Shown one piece after another: positions 53,701 through 62,502 of a stretch of 64,000 bases of DNA; positions within the stretch are counted from its first letter, which is position 1, and every line of letters begins with the position of its first letter. A model generated the notes under the pieces. That model saw only the letters and a list, made by a program, of their open reading frames with translations. It ran no database searches and was not told the origin of the DNA. The stretch comes from Streptomyces musisoli. GTDB lineage: Bacteria > Actinomycetota > Actinomycetes > Streptomycetales > Streptomycetaceae. The stretch lies in the NCBI RefSeq assembly GCF_016741855.1, contig NZ_JAERRH010000003.1:248001-312000 (forward strand). The letters run 5' to 3'. A program made the translations under genes and the position numbers.

Positions 53701-55634
53701 CGGACCGGCATCATCTGCTTGTGCACGGCGCCACCTTCGCCGCCGTCGGCGACCGTGGCGACATCAGCGGGGTGCGCGGCGGCGGCTCCCCGGACGGGTT
53801 GTTCGTCCGGGACGCCCGGCACCTCAGCCGCTGGCAGCTCACCGTCGACGGCGCGGTGCCCGACGTGCTCTCCCCGGTGACGGGCGGGGACGCGGCCCGC
53901 TGCGTACTGGCCCCGCGCGGCGGCCGGCAGGAGCCGCCGGGCCACACGCTCTTCCGTGAACAGGCCGTCGGCGACAGCTCGTTCGTGGAGTCCGTGCGGG
54001 TGACCAGCAACCGCCCGGTGTCCACCACCGTCCGGCTCGCGCTCACCGTCGACGCCGACTTCACCGACCAGTTCGAGCTGCGTTCCGACCACCGCACCTA
54101 CGTGAAGCCCGGCGCCGTGCGCTCCCGCCAGATCCTCGACGACGGGATCGAGTTCACCTACCGGCGTGCCGAGTGGCGGTCCTACACGACGATCATGGCC
54201 GACCCGGCCCCCGACGCCGTGGAGGAGACGGGCACCGGGGCCCGCCGCCTGGTGTGGGCCCTCGATCTCGCACCGCACGGCACGACCGAGCTGCTGCTGC
54301 GGGTGATCGCCCGTCCGCACGGCGAGAAGCGCGCCCTGCGCGTGCCCCGCGACCCCGCCGCCGTGCACCGGCAACTCCGGGAGCGGGAGGACGAGTTCGT
54401 GCAGGGCGTGGCCTTCCCGGCCGGCTGGCCGGAGCTGGCCGAGGCCTGCGCCCAGGGCCTCGCCGACCTGGCGGCGCTCCAGGTCCCGGCCACCGGACCG
54501 GACGGCGAGGAGCTGCGCGTCCCGGCGGCCGGCGCCCCCTGGTTCCTCACCCTGCTCGGCCGCGACGCGCTCCTCACCTCCCTCTTCGCCCTGCCGTACC
54601 GTCCCCGGCCGGCCGCCGCCACGCTCCTCGCCCTGGCCGCCACGCAGGCGACCGGCACCGGTCCCTCCCCGGTCGCCCAGCCCGGCAAGATCGTCCACGA
54701 GGTACGGCACGGGGAGCTGGCCCACTTCGGCCAGGTGCCGTTCCGCCGCTACTACGGCTCGGTCGACGCCACTCCCCTGTTCCTGATCCTGCTCGGCACG
54801 TACGTCGAACAGACCGGGGACGCGGAACTCGCCCGCCGCCTAGAGCCGCACGCCCGTGCCGCCGTCGGCTGGATGCTCGACCACGGCGGCCTGACCTCGC
54901 GCGGTTATCTCGTCTACCGCGCCGACGAGGGCGGCCTCGCCAACCAGAACTGGAAGGACTCCCCCGGCGCGATCTGCTGCGCCGACGGCACCCGGCCCAC
55001 CGGCGCGGTGATGGCGGCGGGCGCCCAGGGCTACGCGTACGACGCGCTGCGCCGCACGGCCCAGGTGGCGCGCACGGTGTGGGCCGACGAGACGTACGCC
55101 GCGCTGCTGGAGCAGGCCGCGGCCGACCTCCGGGACCGTTTCCAGCGGGACTTCTGGATGCGGGAGCGGTCCTTCCCGGCGCTGGCGCTGGACGGACAGG
55201 GCCGGCAGATCGACGCGCTGGCCTCCGACGCCGGGCATCTGCTGTGGTCCGGACTGCTGGACAAGGAGTACGGCGAGGTGGTGGGCCGACGGCTGCTGGA
55301 GCCGGACTTCTTCTCCGGCTGGGGCGTCCGCACGGTAGCCTCCGGCCAGTCGGCGTACCACCCGCTGTCCTATCACCGGGGCTCCGTCTGGCCGCACGAC
55401 AACGCGCTGATCACGCTGGGCCTGGCCAGGTACGGGCTGCACGACGAGGCCCGGACGGTGGCACACGCGCTGGTCGACGCGGCGACGGTGACGGGTCATC
55501 GGCTGCCGGAGGCCCTGGCGGGGTACGGGCGGGACACGCACGGTGAGCCCGTGCCGTTCCCCCACGGCTGCGGCCGGGAGGCCCGGTCAGCGGCAGCACC
55601 ACTCGCCCTGCTGACAGCGGTAGGAGGCGCCTGA
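53697..55634 (+). CDS. Glycogen-debranching-enzyme-like (amylo-alpha-1,6-glucosidase) protein
   Basis: 645 residues: an N-terminal beta-sandwich of the GDE_N_bis type (GLFVRDARHLSRWQLTVDG, about 1-240), then the (alpha/alpha)6 domain with catalytic-type motifs (APWFLTLLGRDALLTSL, GLANQNWKDSPGAICCADG, GYAYDA, FFSGWGVRTVASGQSAYHPLSYHRGSVWPHDNAL, here shown in part). These are shared with amylo-alpha-1,6-glucosidases and GH-like enzymes acting on trehalose or glucosyl polymers. Strong ribosome site GAGGAGGGG. Translationally coupled to the GH63-like gene, so the two act on one substrate pathway, probably under the divergent ROK regulator. Confidence 0.9.
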   Translation: MTDRHHLLVHGATFAAVGDRGDISGVRGGGSPDGLFVRDARHLSRWQLTVDGAVPDVLSPVTGGDAARCVLAPRGGRQEPPGHTLFREQAVGDSSFVESVRVTSNRPVSTTVRLALTVDADFTDQFELRSDHRTYVKPGAVRSRQILDDGIEFTYRRAEWRSYTTIMADPAPDAVEETGTGARRLVWALDLAPHGTTELLLRVIARPHGEKRALRVPRDPAAVHRQLREREDEFVQGVAFPAGWPELAEACAQGLADLAALQVPATGPDGEELRVPAAGAPWFLTLLGRDALLTSLFALPYRPRPAAATLLALAATQATGTGPSPVAQPGKIVHEVRHGELAHFGQVPFRRYYGSVDATPLFLILLGTYVEQTGDAELARRLEPHARAAVGWMLDHGGLTSRGYLVYRADEGGLANQNWKDSPGAICCADGTRPTGAVMAAGAQGYAYDALRRTAQVARTVWADETYAALLEQAAADLRDRFQRDFWMRERSFPALALDGQGRQIDALASDAGHLLWSGLLDKEYGEVVGRRLLEPDFFSGWGVRTVASGQSAYHPLSYHRGSVWPHDNALITLGLARYGLHDEARTVAHALVDAATVTGHRLPEALAGYGRDTHGEPVPFPHGCGREARSAAAPLALLTAVGGA

Positions 55635-56045
55635 CCCCCGCACCGACCTCGCCGGGCCGAGGGCCGACGGCCGACCGGGCGCCCGCACAGTACGGGCCCA
55701 CCTTGCGGGAGGCGCGGCCGGCGGGGGCCCGACCCGCCGGGGCGGGCACGCGTCGTCCCGACGGTCGCCCGGGTGCCCGCACATTGGGGCCCACGTGCGC
55801 GGGGCACGGCCGACCTGAGCCGACCTCGCCGGGTCGAGGACCGACGGGGCGCGCGGGCCGCCCTCGTCGTCCGTCTCCGGCCGACTGCCCGGTCCCGGCG
55901 GACTCCTCCGTCCCGGCCGGTGGCCGGCGTCGACACGGCCGCCGTCGGCCTATTGACCAGGTGTTTGCCCTGCCTGCGTGAACAGTGGTCCGCGGTGCCC
56001 CGTACGGGAGGGCGGTCGACGGGCTGCGTAGGGAAGGACTCCGGG
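55635..56045. other. Gene-free stretch with diverged short repeats
   Basis: 411 bp upstream of the membrane phosphatase-like gene. CCGACCTCGCCGGG...CGAGG...CCGACGG occurs at 55643 and 55820; GCCCGCAC plus GGGCCCAC occurs at 55681 and 55774. An open frame from 55773 continues into the next gene but has no ribosome site there. The promoter for that gene must lie here. Confidence 0.5.
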
Positions 56046-58346
56046 TTGTCTCAGGACACGAGCACACGCCAGCCGGCAATAGAGGAAAGCGAGGAGGTCC
56101 CAGGCCTCACCCCCACACCGGAGGAGGCCACCACGGCACCCGCATCCGCGCGGAAGAACGGCGCCGCCGCGCAGAAGGAGGCCACCGCATCCGCATCCGC
56201 ATCCGCATCCGCATCCGCGCGGAAGAACGGCGCCGCCGCGCAGGAGGAAGTCACCGCACCCACTCCCCCAGTTGAGGAGGCCGGCGGGCCTGAGGAGGCC
56301 GCCACACCCGCGCCTGCGTCTGCGTCTGCGGGAGCCGCTGCCCCCACGCCCACGGCCGCACCCGCGTCCGGAGAGGCCGCCGCGTCCGAGGAGGCCGCCG
56401 CCTCCACGCCCGGGCCCGTGGAGGCCACCTCCCTCGCACCCACGGCCGCACCCGCGCCCGCGGAGGCACCCCCGTCCGAGGGGGCCGCCACCGTGACACC
56501 CGTGCCCGCACCTGGGGAGGCCGCCGCCACCACGGCCGCACCCGGGTCCGCGGAGGACACCGCACCCGCACCCGGGTCGGTCGCCGTCGCCTCCGCAGCC
56601 GCCTCCGCACCGGAGGACACTCCCGGCGCCCTGCCCGGATCCCGTTCCTCCCGGCGCCCCTGGGTGCTGTGGTCCGCGTGGAGTCGGCGCTGGCGGGAGC
56701 GGCATCCTCGCGCCGCCCAGGCCCTGTCCGTCACGCTCACCGTGCTCGCCGCCGCGCTCGTCGTCGCCGCGCTCGTGATGCCCGACTCCCTGGCCCGGCT
56801 GGAGTTCTCCGCGTTCGTGCGGATACCCGCGGAGGCGGTTGTCGGGGCGGCCGTGCTGATCGCGCTGCCGCACCGGCCGCGGGTGGCGGTGGCGGCGGTG
56901 TCCGGGATCCTGCTCGGGGCCATGACCGTGCTGAACGCACTCGACATGGGCTTCAACGAATACCTCGGCCGCAAGTTCGACGTCATCCTCGACTGGAGCC
57001 TGTTCGGCGACGCGGAGTCGTATCTGGAGGACTCCCTCGGCCGCACCACCACGCTGGCCGCCGTGGCCGGGCTGATCGCCCTGGTCCTGCTGGTCTTCGT
57101 GGTGCTGGCGCTGTCGGTGGTCCGGCTGGGCAACCTCCTCGCCCGGCACCCCGGCACCGCGACCCGGGGCACCCTGGTCGCCGGGGTCGTCTGGATCACC
57201 TGCTCCTCCCTCGGCCTCCAGGTGGCGGGCGCGCCCCTCGCCTCCGACCGCACCGCGACCGCGCTCCAGGACCGGGCCCACCGGATCTCGAACACCCTGC
57301 GGGACGAGGCGGAGTTCCGGAAGGTGGCCCGGGTCGACGCCTTCGGGAACACCCCGGGCAGCCAGCTGGTGCCGGATCTGCGCGGCAAGGACATGATCTT
57401 CACGTTCATCGAGAGCTACGGCCGCAGCGCGATCGAGGACCCGATCATGGCTCCGGGGGTGGACAGCACCCTGGACGCACGCACCGAGGCCCTGGCCAAG
57501 GCCGGTTTCCACGCCAAGAGCGGCTGGCTGACGTCGGCGACCTACGGCGGCAGCAGCTGGCTCGGCCACTCCACCACCATGTCGGGCCTGTGGGTCAGCA
57601 ACCAGCAGCGCTACCGCACCGTCATGGCGAGCGATCACATGAGCCTGACGGACGCGTTCAAGAGGACCGGCGCGTTCGACACGGTGGGTGTCATGCCGGG
57701 CGTGCAGAAGGGGTGGCCGGAGCAGAAGTGGTACGGCCTCGACAAGGTCTACAACGCCTTCCAGCTCGGCTACCAGGGACCGAAGTTCAGCTGGTCCACC
57801 ATGCCCGACCAGTACACGCTCCAGCAGTACCAGGAGCGGGTGCACAGCAAGCGGCCGGCCGCGGGGAAGTCGCGGATGTCGCTGCTCATCCTGACCTCCA
57901 GCCACCAGCCGTGGGCGCCCATCCCGAAGATGGTCGGCTGGGACCAGCTCGGTGACGGCTCGATCTTCAAGGGCATCGAGGCGGCGGGCAACAAGTCGGC
58001 CGACGTCATCGCCGACAGCACCAAGTCACGCGAGGAGTACGGCAAGTCGATCCAGTACTCGGTGACCGCGCTGACCGAGTGGCTGGAGCGCTACGGGACC
58101 AAGGACACCGTGCTGGTCTTCCTGGGCGACCACCAGCCGATCGCCCGGGTCAGCGGCGACCACGCGAGCCGGGACGTGCCGGTGGCGGTCGTCGCCAAGG
58201 ATCCCAAGGTGCTGGACAAGATCGCCGACTGGGGCTGGACGGACGGCCTGCGCCCCGCGCACGACGCACCGGTGTGGAAGATGAGCGCCTTCCGCGACCA
58301 CTTCCTGACGGCCTACGGCTCAACCCCCCACCCGAAGCGCAACTGA
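56046..58346 (+). CDS. LtaS/EptA-type alkaline-phosphatase-superfamily membrane protein
   Basis: About 766 residues. The N-terminal 210 are a low-complexity Ala/Pro/Glu tail with the 9-residue unit ARKNGAAAQ twice and an ASASASASAS run; then four to five membrane segments (about 220-400) and a sulfatase-like outer domain: FTFIESYGRSAIEDP (metal Glu456), ATYGGSSWLGHSTTMSG (probable nucleophile Ser503/Ser504), VFLGDHQPIARV (metal Asp695 and His696). Family members transfer phospho-groups from lipids (LTA synthase, EptA) or hydrolyse esters; which holds here is open. I start at TTG 56046, seven bases after GGAAGGA; upstream in-frame starts lack a ribosome site. Confidence 0.85.
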   Translation: MSQDTSTRQPAIEESEEVPGLTPTPEEATTAPASARKNGAAAQKEATASASASASASARKNGAAAQEEVTAPTPPVEEAGGPEEAATPAPASASAGAAAPTPTAAPASGEAAASEEAAASTPGPVEATSLAPTAAPAPAEAPPSEGAATVTPVPAPGEAAATTAAPGSAEDTAPAPGSVAVASAAASAPEDTPGALPGSRSSRRPWVLWSAWSRRWRERHPRAAQALSVTLTVLAAALVVAALVMPDSLARLEFSAFVRIPAEAVVGAAVLIALPHRPRVAVAAVSGILLGAMTVLNALDMGFNEYLGRKFDVILDWSLFGDAESYLEDSLGRTTTLAAVAGLIALVLLVFVVLALSVVRLGNLLARHPGTATRGTLVAGVVWITCSSLGLQVAGAPLASDRTATALQDRAHRISNTLRDEAEFRKVARVDAFGNTPGSQLVPDLRGKDMIFTFIESYGRSAIEDPIMAPGVDSTLDARTEALAKAGFHAKSGWLTSATYGGSSWLGHSTTMSGLWVSNQQRYRTVMASDHMSLTDAFKRTGAFDTVGVMPGVQKGWPEQKWYGLDKVYNAFQLGYQGPKFSWSTMPDQYTLQQYQERVHSKRPAAGKSRMSLLILTSSHQPWAPIPKMVGWDQLGDGSIFKGIEAAGNKSADVIADSTKSREEYGKSIQYSVTALTEWLERYGTKDTVLVFLGDHQPIARVSGDHASRDVPVAVVAKDPKVLDKIADWGWTDGLRPAHDAPVWKMSAFRDHFLTAYGSTPHPKRN

Positions 58347-58373
58347 CCCACCCGAACGGGCCCCGGACAACCC

Positions 58374-58490
58374 CGGGGCCCGGGACGAAGCCCCGCGACG
58401 GCACCCACCCGGCCAACCGAGCCGGGCGGGCGGGCGAGACCGGGGCCCGGGGCGAAGCCCCGCGACGGCACCCACCCGGCCAACCGAGCC
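58374..58490. repeat. 50-bp direct repeat, two copies
   Basis: Copies at 58374-58423 and 58441-58490 (CGGGGCCCGGG...CCAACCGAGCC), 67 bp apart, nearly identical. They lie in the 156-bp gap between converging genes and contain CGGGGCC/GGGGC stems that can act as terminators. Confidence 0.8.
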
Positions 58491-58502
58491 AGCAGACCCG
58501 GC

Positions 58503-59636
58503 TCATCCCCCCGACGTGTCCAGCTCCGCATCCTCACTCACACCCGCGCAGTCGTACGGATCCTTCAGCCACCCGTCCGGCAGCACCACCCGGTTGTTGC
58601 CGGACGTACGCCCACGCGGCCCCTCCGCCCCGGCCGGCCACGCCTGGTCCAGGTCCAGCTCGTCCAGCCCGGCCCGCAGCTCCTCCAGGGACGACGTGAT
58701 CGCGAGCCGCTTGCGCATCTCGGAGCCGACCGCGAAGCCCTTCAGGTACCAGGCGACGTGCTTGCGGAAGTCGACGACGCCCTTGGACTCGTCACCGATC
58801 CACTCCCCGAGCAGGGCGGCGTGCCGGACCATGATGCCGGCCACCTCCCGCAGCGTCGGCCGGGCCACGCCGTCGAGCCGCCCCTCGAACGCCGCGACCA
58901 GGTCGGAGAACAGCCACGGCCGCCCCAGGCACCCGCGCCCCACGACGACCCCGTCGCAGCCGGTCTCGCGCACCATCCGCAGCGCGTCCTCGGCGGACCA
59001 GATGTCGCCGTTGCCGAGCACGGGGATCTCCGGCACGTGCTCCTTCAGCCGGGCGATGGCGTCCCAGTCGGCGGTGCCGCCGTAGTGCTGGGCGGCGGTA
59101 CGGCCGTGCAGCGCGATCGCCGTGACACCCTCCTCCACGGCGATGCGGCCGGCGTCGAGGTAGGTGATGTGGTCGTCGTCGATGCCCTTGCGCATCTTCA
59201 TGGTCACCGGCAGGTCCCCGGCACCGGAGACGGCCTCGCGCAGGATCGCCCGCAGCAGGTTCCGCTTGTACGGCAGCGCGGACCCGCCGCCCTTGCGCGT
59301 CACCTTCGGGACCGGGCAGCCGAAGTTGAGGTCGATGTGGTCGGCCAGGTCCTCTTCCGCGATCATGCGGACGGCCTTGCCGACGGTCGCCGGGTCGACG
59401 CCGTACAGCTGGATCGACCGCGGCCGCTCGCTCGCGTCGAACTTGATCAGCTGCATGGTCTTCTCGTTGCGCTCGACCAGCGCCCGGGTCGTGATCATCT
59501 CGCTGACGAACAGGCCCTTGCCCCCGCTGAACTCCCTGCACAGGGTGCGGAAGGGCGCGTTGGTGATGCCCGCCATGGGTGCGAGCACGACGGGCGGCGT
59601 CACGGCGTGCGGGCCGATGGAGAGCGGGTGGGTCAT
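58503..59636 (-). CDS. dusB: tRNA-dihydrouridine synthase
   Basis: FMN enzyme that reduces uridine to dihydrouridine in tRNA D-loops. 377 residues from ATG 59636 (GGAG upstream). Barrel start VLAPMAGITNAPFRTLCREFSG, catalytic Cys107 in DLNFGCPVPKVTRKGGGSAL, ALHGRTAAQHYGG and IPVLGNGDIWSAEDA as FMN-phosphate contacts, GVVVGRGCLGRPWLF near the barrel end. This pattern is the DusB/NifR3 group. Preceding 63 bases of open frame are not translated in this model. No operon partner; the neighbours converge or diverge. Confidence 0.96.
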   Translation of the reverse strand: MTHPLSIGPHAVTPPVVLAPMAGITNAPFRTLCREFSGGKGLFVSEMITTRALVERNEKTMQLIKFDASERPRSIQLYGVDPATVGKAVRMIAEEDLADHIDLNFGCPVPKVTRKGGGSALPYKRNLLRAILREAVSGAGDLPVTMKMRKGIDDDHITYLDAGRIAVEEGVTAIALHGRTAAQHYGGTADWDAIARLKEHVPEIPVLGNGDIWSAEDALRMVRETGCDGVVVGRGCLGRPWLFSDLVAAFEGRLDGVARPTLREVAGIMVRHAALLGEWIGDESKGVVDFRKHVAWYLKGFAVGSEMRKRLAITSSLEELRAGLDELDLDQAWPAGAEGPRGRTSGNNRVVLPDGWLKDPYDCAGVSEDAELDTSGG

Positions 59637-59787
59637 CGTCAGGGCTCCGGGGCGGATGGACGGCACAGGGACAGGAGGCAAGGACCCATTGTCCCTCACC
59701 CGGCCGGCGGCTCGTCCGACGGTTCCGCCAGCCGCTCCAGCCGCTCCTCGCGCCCCTCTCCCGCAAAGATCGTGTATCGCTCATTAG

Positions 59788-59817
59788 TTAGCCGCACTAT
59801 TGAAATCGGCGTACGAT
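59788..59817 (+). promoter_or_regulatory. Candidate promoter of a DHA2 pump (leaderless)
   Basis: TTAGCC (59788), 18 bases, TACGAT (59812). The A of the ATG at 59825 is seven bases after the -10, where transcription would start. Confidence 0.45.
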
Positions 59818-59824
59818 GGGACGC

Positions 59825-61276
59825 ATGCCAGAGTTGAGCCATCGCCGACGCATGCTCGTGCTCGGGATCTGCTGCATGAGCCTGCTGATCGTGAGCCTCG
59901 ACAACACCGCGCTGAACGTGGCGCTGCCGTCCATGCAGCGCGACCTGCACGCCACCACCTCCGGCCTCCAGTGGACGATCGACGCCTACACGCTCGTCCT
60001 GGCCTCGCTGCTGATGCTCGCGGGGTCCACCGCCGACCGGATCGGACGCAAACGCGTCTTCATGGCGGGCCTGGTGATCTTCAGCCTCGGCTCCCTGCTG
60101 TGCTCCCTCGCCCCCAGCCTGGAACTGCTGATCGTGTTCCGCATGGTCCAGGCGGTGGGCGGCTCGATGCTCAACCCGGTCGCCATGTCGATCATCACCA
60201 ACACCTTCACCGACGCCCGGGAGCGCGCCCGCGCGATCGGCGTGTGGGGCGCGGTGGTGGGCATCTCCATGGCGGCCGGCCCGCTGGTCGGCGGGCTGCT
60301 GGTGCAGTCGGTGAGCTGGCGCTCGATCTTCTGGGTCAACCTCCCGGTCGGCCTCACCGCCCTCCTGCTCACCCTCCGCTTCGTCCCCGAGTCCCGCGCG
60401 CCCAAGGCGCGCCGCCCCGACCCGGTCGGCCAGCTGCTGGTGATCGCCCTGTTCGGCTCGCTGACGTACGCGATCATCGAGGCGCCGGCGTCGGGCGCGG
60501 GCCCGGTGGTGCCGTTCGCCGCGGTCGCCGTGGCCACCCTGCTGGCGCTGCTGTGGTACGAGCCCCGGCGCGCGGAACCCCTCATCGACCTGCGCTTCTT
60601 CCGCTCGGCCCCGTTCAGCGGAGCCACCGTGATCGCGGTCAGTGCCTTCGCGGCCCTGGGCGGCTTCCTGTTCCTGTCCACCCTGTACCTGCAGAACGTG
60701 CGCGGCCTCGACGCCCTGCACGCGGGCCTGTGGATGCTGCCGATGGCCGCGCCCACGTTCCTGTGCGCCCCGCTGTCCGGCCGTCTGGTCGGCAGCCGCG
60801 GCCCCCGCCTCCCCCTGCTGATCGCCGGTACGGCGATGACCGCGAGCGGTGTCCTGTTCGCCGCGTTCGAGGCGGAGACGACGAACGCCACCCTCGTCGC
60901 CGGCTACGCCCTCTTCGGCATCGGCTTCGGCTTCGTGAACGCGCCGATCACCAACACGGCCGTGTCCGGCATGCCCCGCGCCCAGGCCGGCGTCGCCGCG
61001 GCCGTCGCCTCCACCAGCCGGCAGCTGGGCCAGACGCTCGGCGTCGCGGTGGTCGGCGCGGTCCTGGCCTCGGGCATCGGCTCGTCCCCCTACCGGCAGC
61101 TGTTCGTCCCGGCGGCCCGCCCCGGCTGGTGGATCCTCACCGGCTGCGGCCTGGCCGTCCTGGTGCTGGGCCTGCTGACCAGCGGCCCCTGGGCGCGCCG
61201 CACCGCCGAGCGGACGGCCCGGACGCTGGAGCCCGCGACGGCACGCCAGGCCGTAGGGGTCTCGGAGCGGGCGTAG
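59825..61276 (+). CDS. DHA2-family MFS efflux pump
   Basis: 483-residue, fourteen-helix drug antiporter. Signature LLIVSLDNTALNVALPSMQRDLHA, motif A AGSTADRIGRKRVFMAG, RMVQAVGGSMLNPVAM, and antiporter motif GISMAAGPLVGGLLV. Two possible starts, ATG 59816 (which overlaps the -10) and ATG 59825; the latter would make a leaderless message and is chosen. The gap to dusB is 188 bp. It converges on the XRE gene downstream with a short gap. No dedicated regulator is adjacent. Confidence 0.9.
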   Translation: MPELSHRRRMLVLGICCMSLLIVSLDNTALNVALPSMQRDLHATTSGLQWTIDAYTLVLASLLMLAGSTADRIGRKRVFMAGLVIFSLGSLLCSLAPSLELLIVFRMVQAVGGSMLNPVAMSIITNTFTDARERARAIGVWGAVVGISMAAGPLVGGLLVQSVSWRSIFWVNLPVGLTALLLTLRFVPESRAPKARRPDPVGQLLVIALFGSLTYAIIEAPASGAGPVVPFAAVAVATLLALLWYEPRRAEPLIDLRFFRSAPFSGATVIAVSAFAALGGFLFLSTLYLQNVRGLDALHAGLWMLPMAAPTFLCAPLSGRLVGSRGPRLPLLIAGTAMTASGVLFAAFEAETTNATLVAGYALFGIGFGFVNAPITNTAVSGMPRAQAGVAAAVASTSRQLGQTLGVAVVGAVLASGIGSSPYRQLFVPAARPGWWILTGCGLAVLVLGLLTSGPWARRTAERTARTLEPATARQAVGVSERA

Positions 61277-61302
61277 GCCCCGCCGGCGCGGTCGGCCGCG
61301 GA

Positions 61303-62184
61303 TCAGCGCTCCGGCACCCCGCACGCGATCCGGTGCAGCCGCTCCAGCCGCTCCCGCGTCTCGTCGTTCTTCGGGGTGTACGTCACCATCCGGGCGCCCA
61401 GCTGGGGGCCCAGCCACAGGTCGGTGTGGACCAGGGTGAGGTGGCCGACGTGGCGGTTGAGGAACTCCTTGGTCTTGGAGCGGGTGCCCACCACCTCGTA
61501 CCGCTGCCAGTTCTCGCGGAACTCCGGGATCTCCTCCAGCCGCCCGAGGAGCAGTTTCCAGGCCGGCTCGCCGAGGTGGCCGGCCAGGGCGGCGCGCAGC
61601 CGGGCGGCCATCAGGCGCCGGGTCTCGTCCAGGTGGACGATGGCCGCCTGCCAGTCCTTGTCGGTGTGGACGAGGAGCATGCAGTTGCGGTCCTCGGGCG
61701 GGAGCGCGTCCAGGTCGCCCAGGAGGCGGCCGTAGGTGCGGTTGTAGGCGAGGATGTCGTACCGGCTGTTCTGGATGCAGGCCGGGACCGGCTCCAGCCG
61801 GGTCAGCATCTCGCGCAGGGCGGGCGTGACGCTCGGGCAGGTCGCGGCCGGACTCGGATCGGTCGCGCCGGCCAGCTGGAACAGGTGGGCCCGCTCGCTG
61901 GCGTCCAGCCGCAGGGCCCGGGCCAGGGCGTCCAGGACCTGTACGGAGACCTGGATGTCACGGGCCTGTTCGAGCCAGGTGTACCAGGTGACGCCGACCG
62001 CGGAGAGCTGGGCGACCTCCTCCCGGCGCAGTCCGGGCGTACGCCGGCGGGCACCGCGCGGCAGCCCCACCTGCTCCGGCGTGATGCGTTCGCGCCGGCT
62101 GCGCAGAAACGCGGCCAGCTCGTGCCGGCGGATCTCCGCGCCCTGGGCCGGCTGCGGCGAGGTCTCCTGGGCCGTGGTCGTCAT
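61303..62184 (-). CDS. XRE-family regulator with MmyB-like ligand domain
   Basis: 293 residues: N-terminal helix-turn-helix (ELAAFLRSRRERITPEQVGLPRGARRRTPGLRREEVAQLSAVGVTWYTWLEQAR, shown in parts RRTPGLRREEVAQLSAVGV and TWYTWLEQARDI) and a C-terminal MmyB/Mlr-like domain with LAYNRTYGRLLGDLDALPPEDRN and WLGPQLGARMVTYTPKNDET. The DNA part is the type that often controls neighbouring oxidoreductases or pumps in Streptomyces. ATG 62184. A 318-bp gap to the divergent pump contains a duplicated operator-like module, one copy in front of each gene. So it likely represses both itself and the pump. Confidence 0.92.
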   Translation of the reverse strand: MTTTAQETSPQPAQGAEIRRHELAAFLRSRRERITPEQVGLPRGARRRTPGLRREEVAQLSAVGVTWYTWLEQARDIQVSVQVLDALARALRLDASERAHLFQLAGATDPSPAATCPSVTPALREMLTRLEPVPACIQNSRYDILAYNRTYGRLLGDLDALPPEDRNCMLLVHTDKDWQAAIVHLDETRRLMAARLRAALAGHLGEPAWKLLLGRLEEIPEFRENWQRYEVVGTRSKTKEFLNRHVGHLTLVHTDLWLGPQLGARMVTYTPKNDETRERLERLHRIACGVPER

Positions 62185-62211
62185 ACGCCCAGGGTGCCGC
62201 GCCGGCCAGGC

Positions 62212-62259
62212 TGTTGCCAGGTGTTTCCGGTACCAGGACAAGGATGCCCCACCACCAGG
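62212..62259. promoter_or_regulatory. Operator module copy A (near XRE gene)
   Basis: TGTTGCC at 62212, TACCAGG at 62231 and CACCAGG at 62253. The steps of 19 and 22 bp are identical to those in copy B, so this is a true duplicated site. Confidence 0.7.
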
Positions 62260-62428
62260 CTGTGAGCCCGCGAGGGGAAGGAATCGGACGTTCCGGGGCG
62301 AGATGCAGCCGGACGGGAACGCCGGAGCCGGGAAGACCGCCCTACCGGCACGGCCGGACGTCCCGGCCGGCCCGGGACACGGCGGCCCCCGGCGGAGGAC
62401 CGCTGCCCGCCACCCAGGTGCCGGACCC

Positions 62429-62481
62429 TGTTGCCGGGTAGTTCTTCTACCAGGAGAAGAACACTCTGGTACCAGGCTGAG
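62429..62481. promoter_or_regulatory. Operator module copy B (near pump gene)
   Basis: TGTTGCC at 62429, TACCAGG at 62448 and 62470. It also contains the hairpin GTTCTTCT-N6-AGAAGAAC (62441-62462) and the palindrome CTGGTACCAG (62466-62475). Same orientation as copy A, 217 bp away. Confidence 0.7.
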
Positions 62482-62502
62482 CACTGCCGCAGGCTCGGGG
62501 GC

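Larger units (their letters stand above)
62185..62502. promoter_or_regulatory. Divergent region with duplicated operator module
   Basis: 318 bp between XRE and pump starts. Apart from the two modules listed it is GC-rich with no feature that I can name; -35/-10 boxes are not evident. Confidence 0.6.

Noticed and set aside
55950-57905. Minus-strand frame rich in Gly/Cys opposite the LtaS-like gene
   Set aside because: Gly/Cys/Arg-rich shadow of Ala/Pro codons on the plus strand; no recognisable domain.
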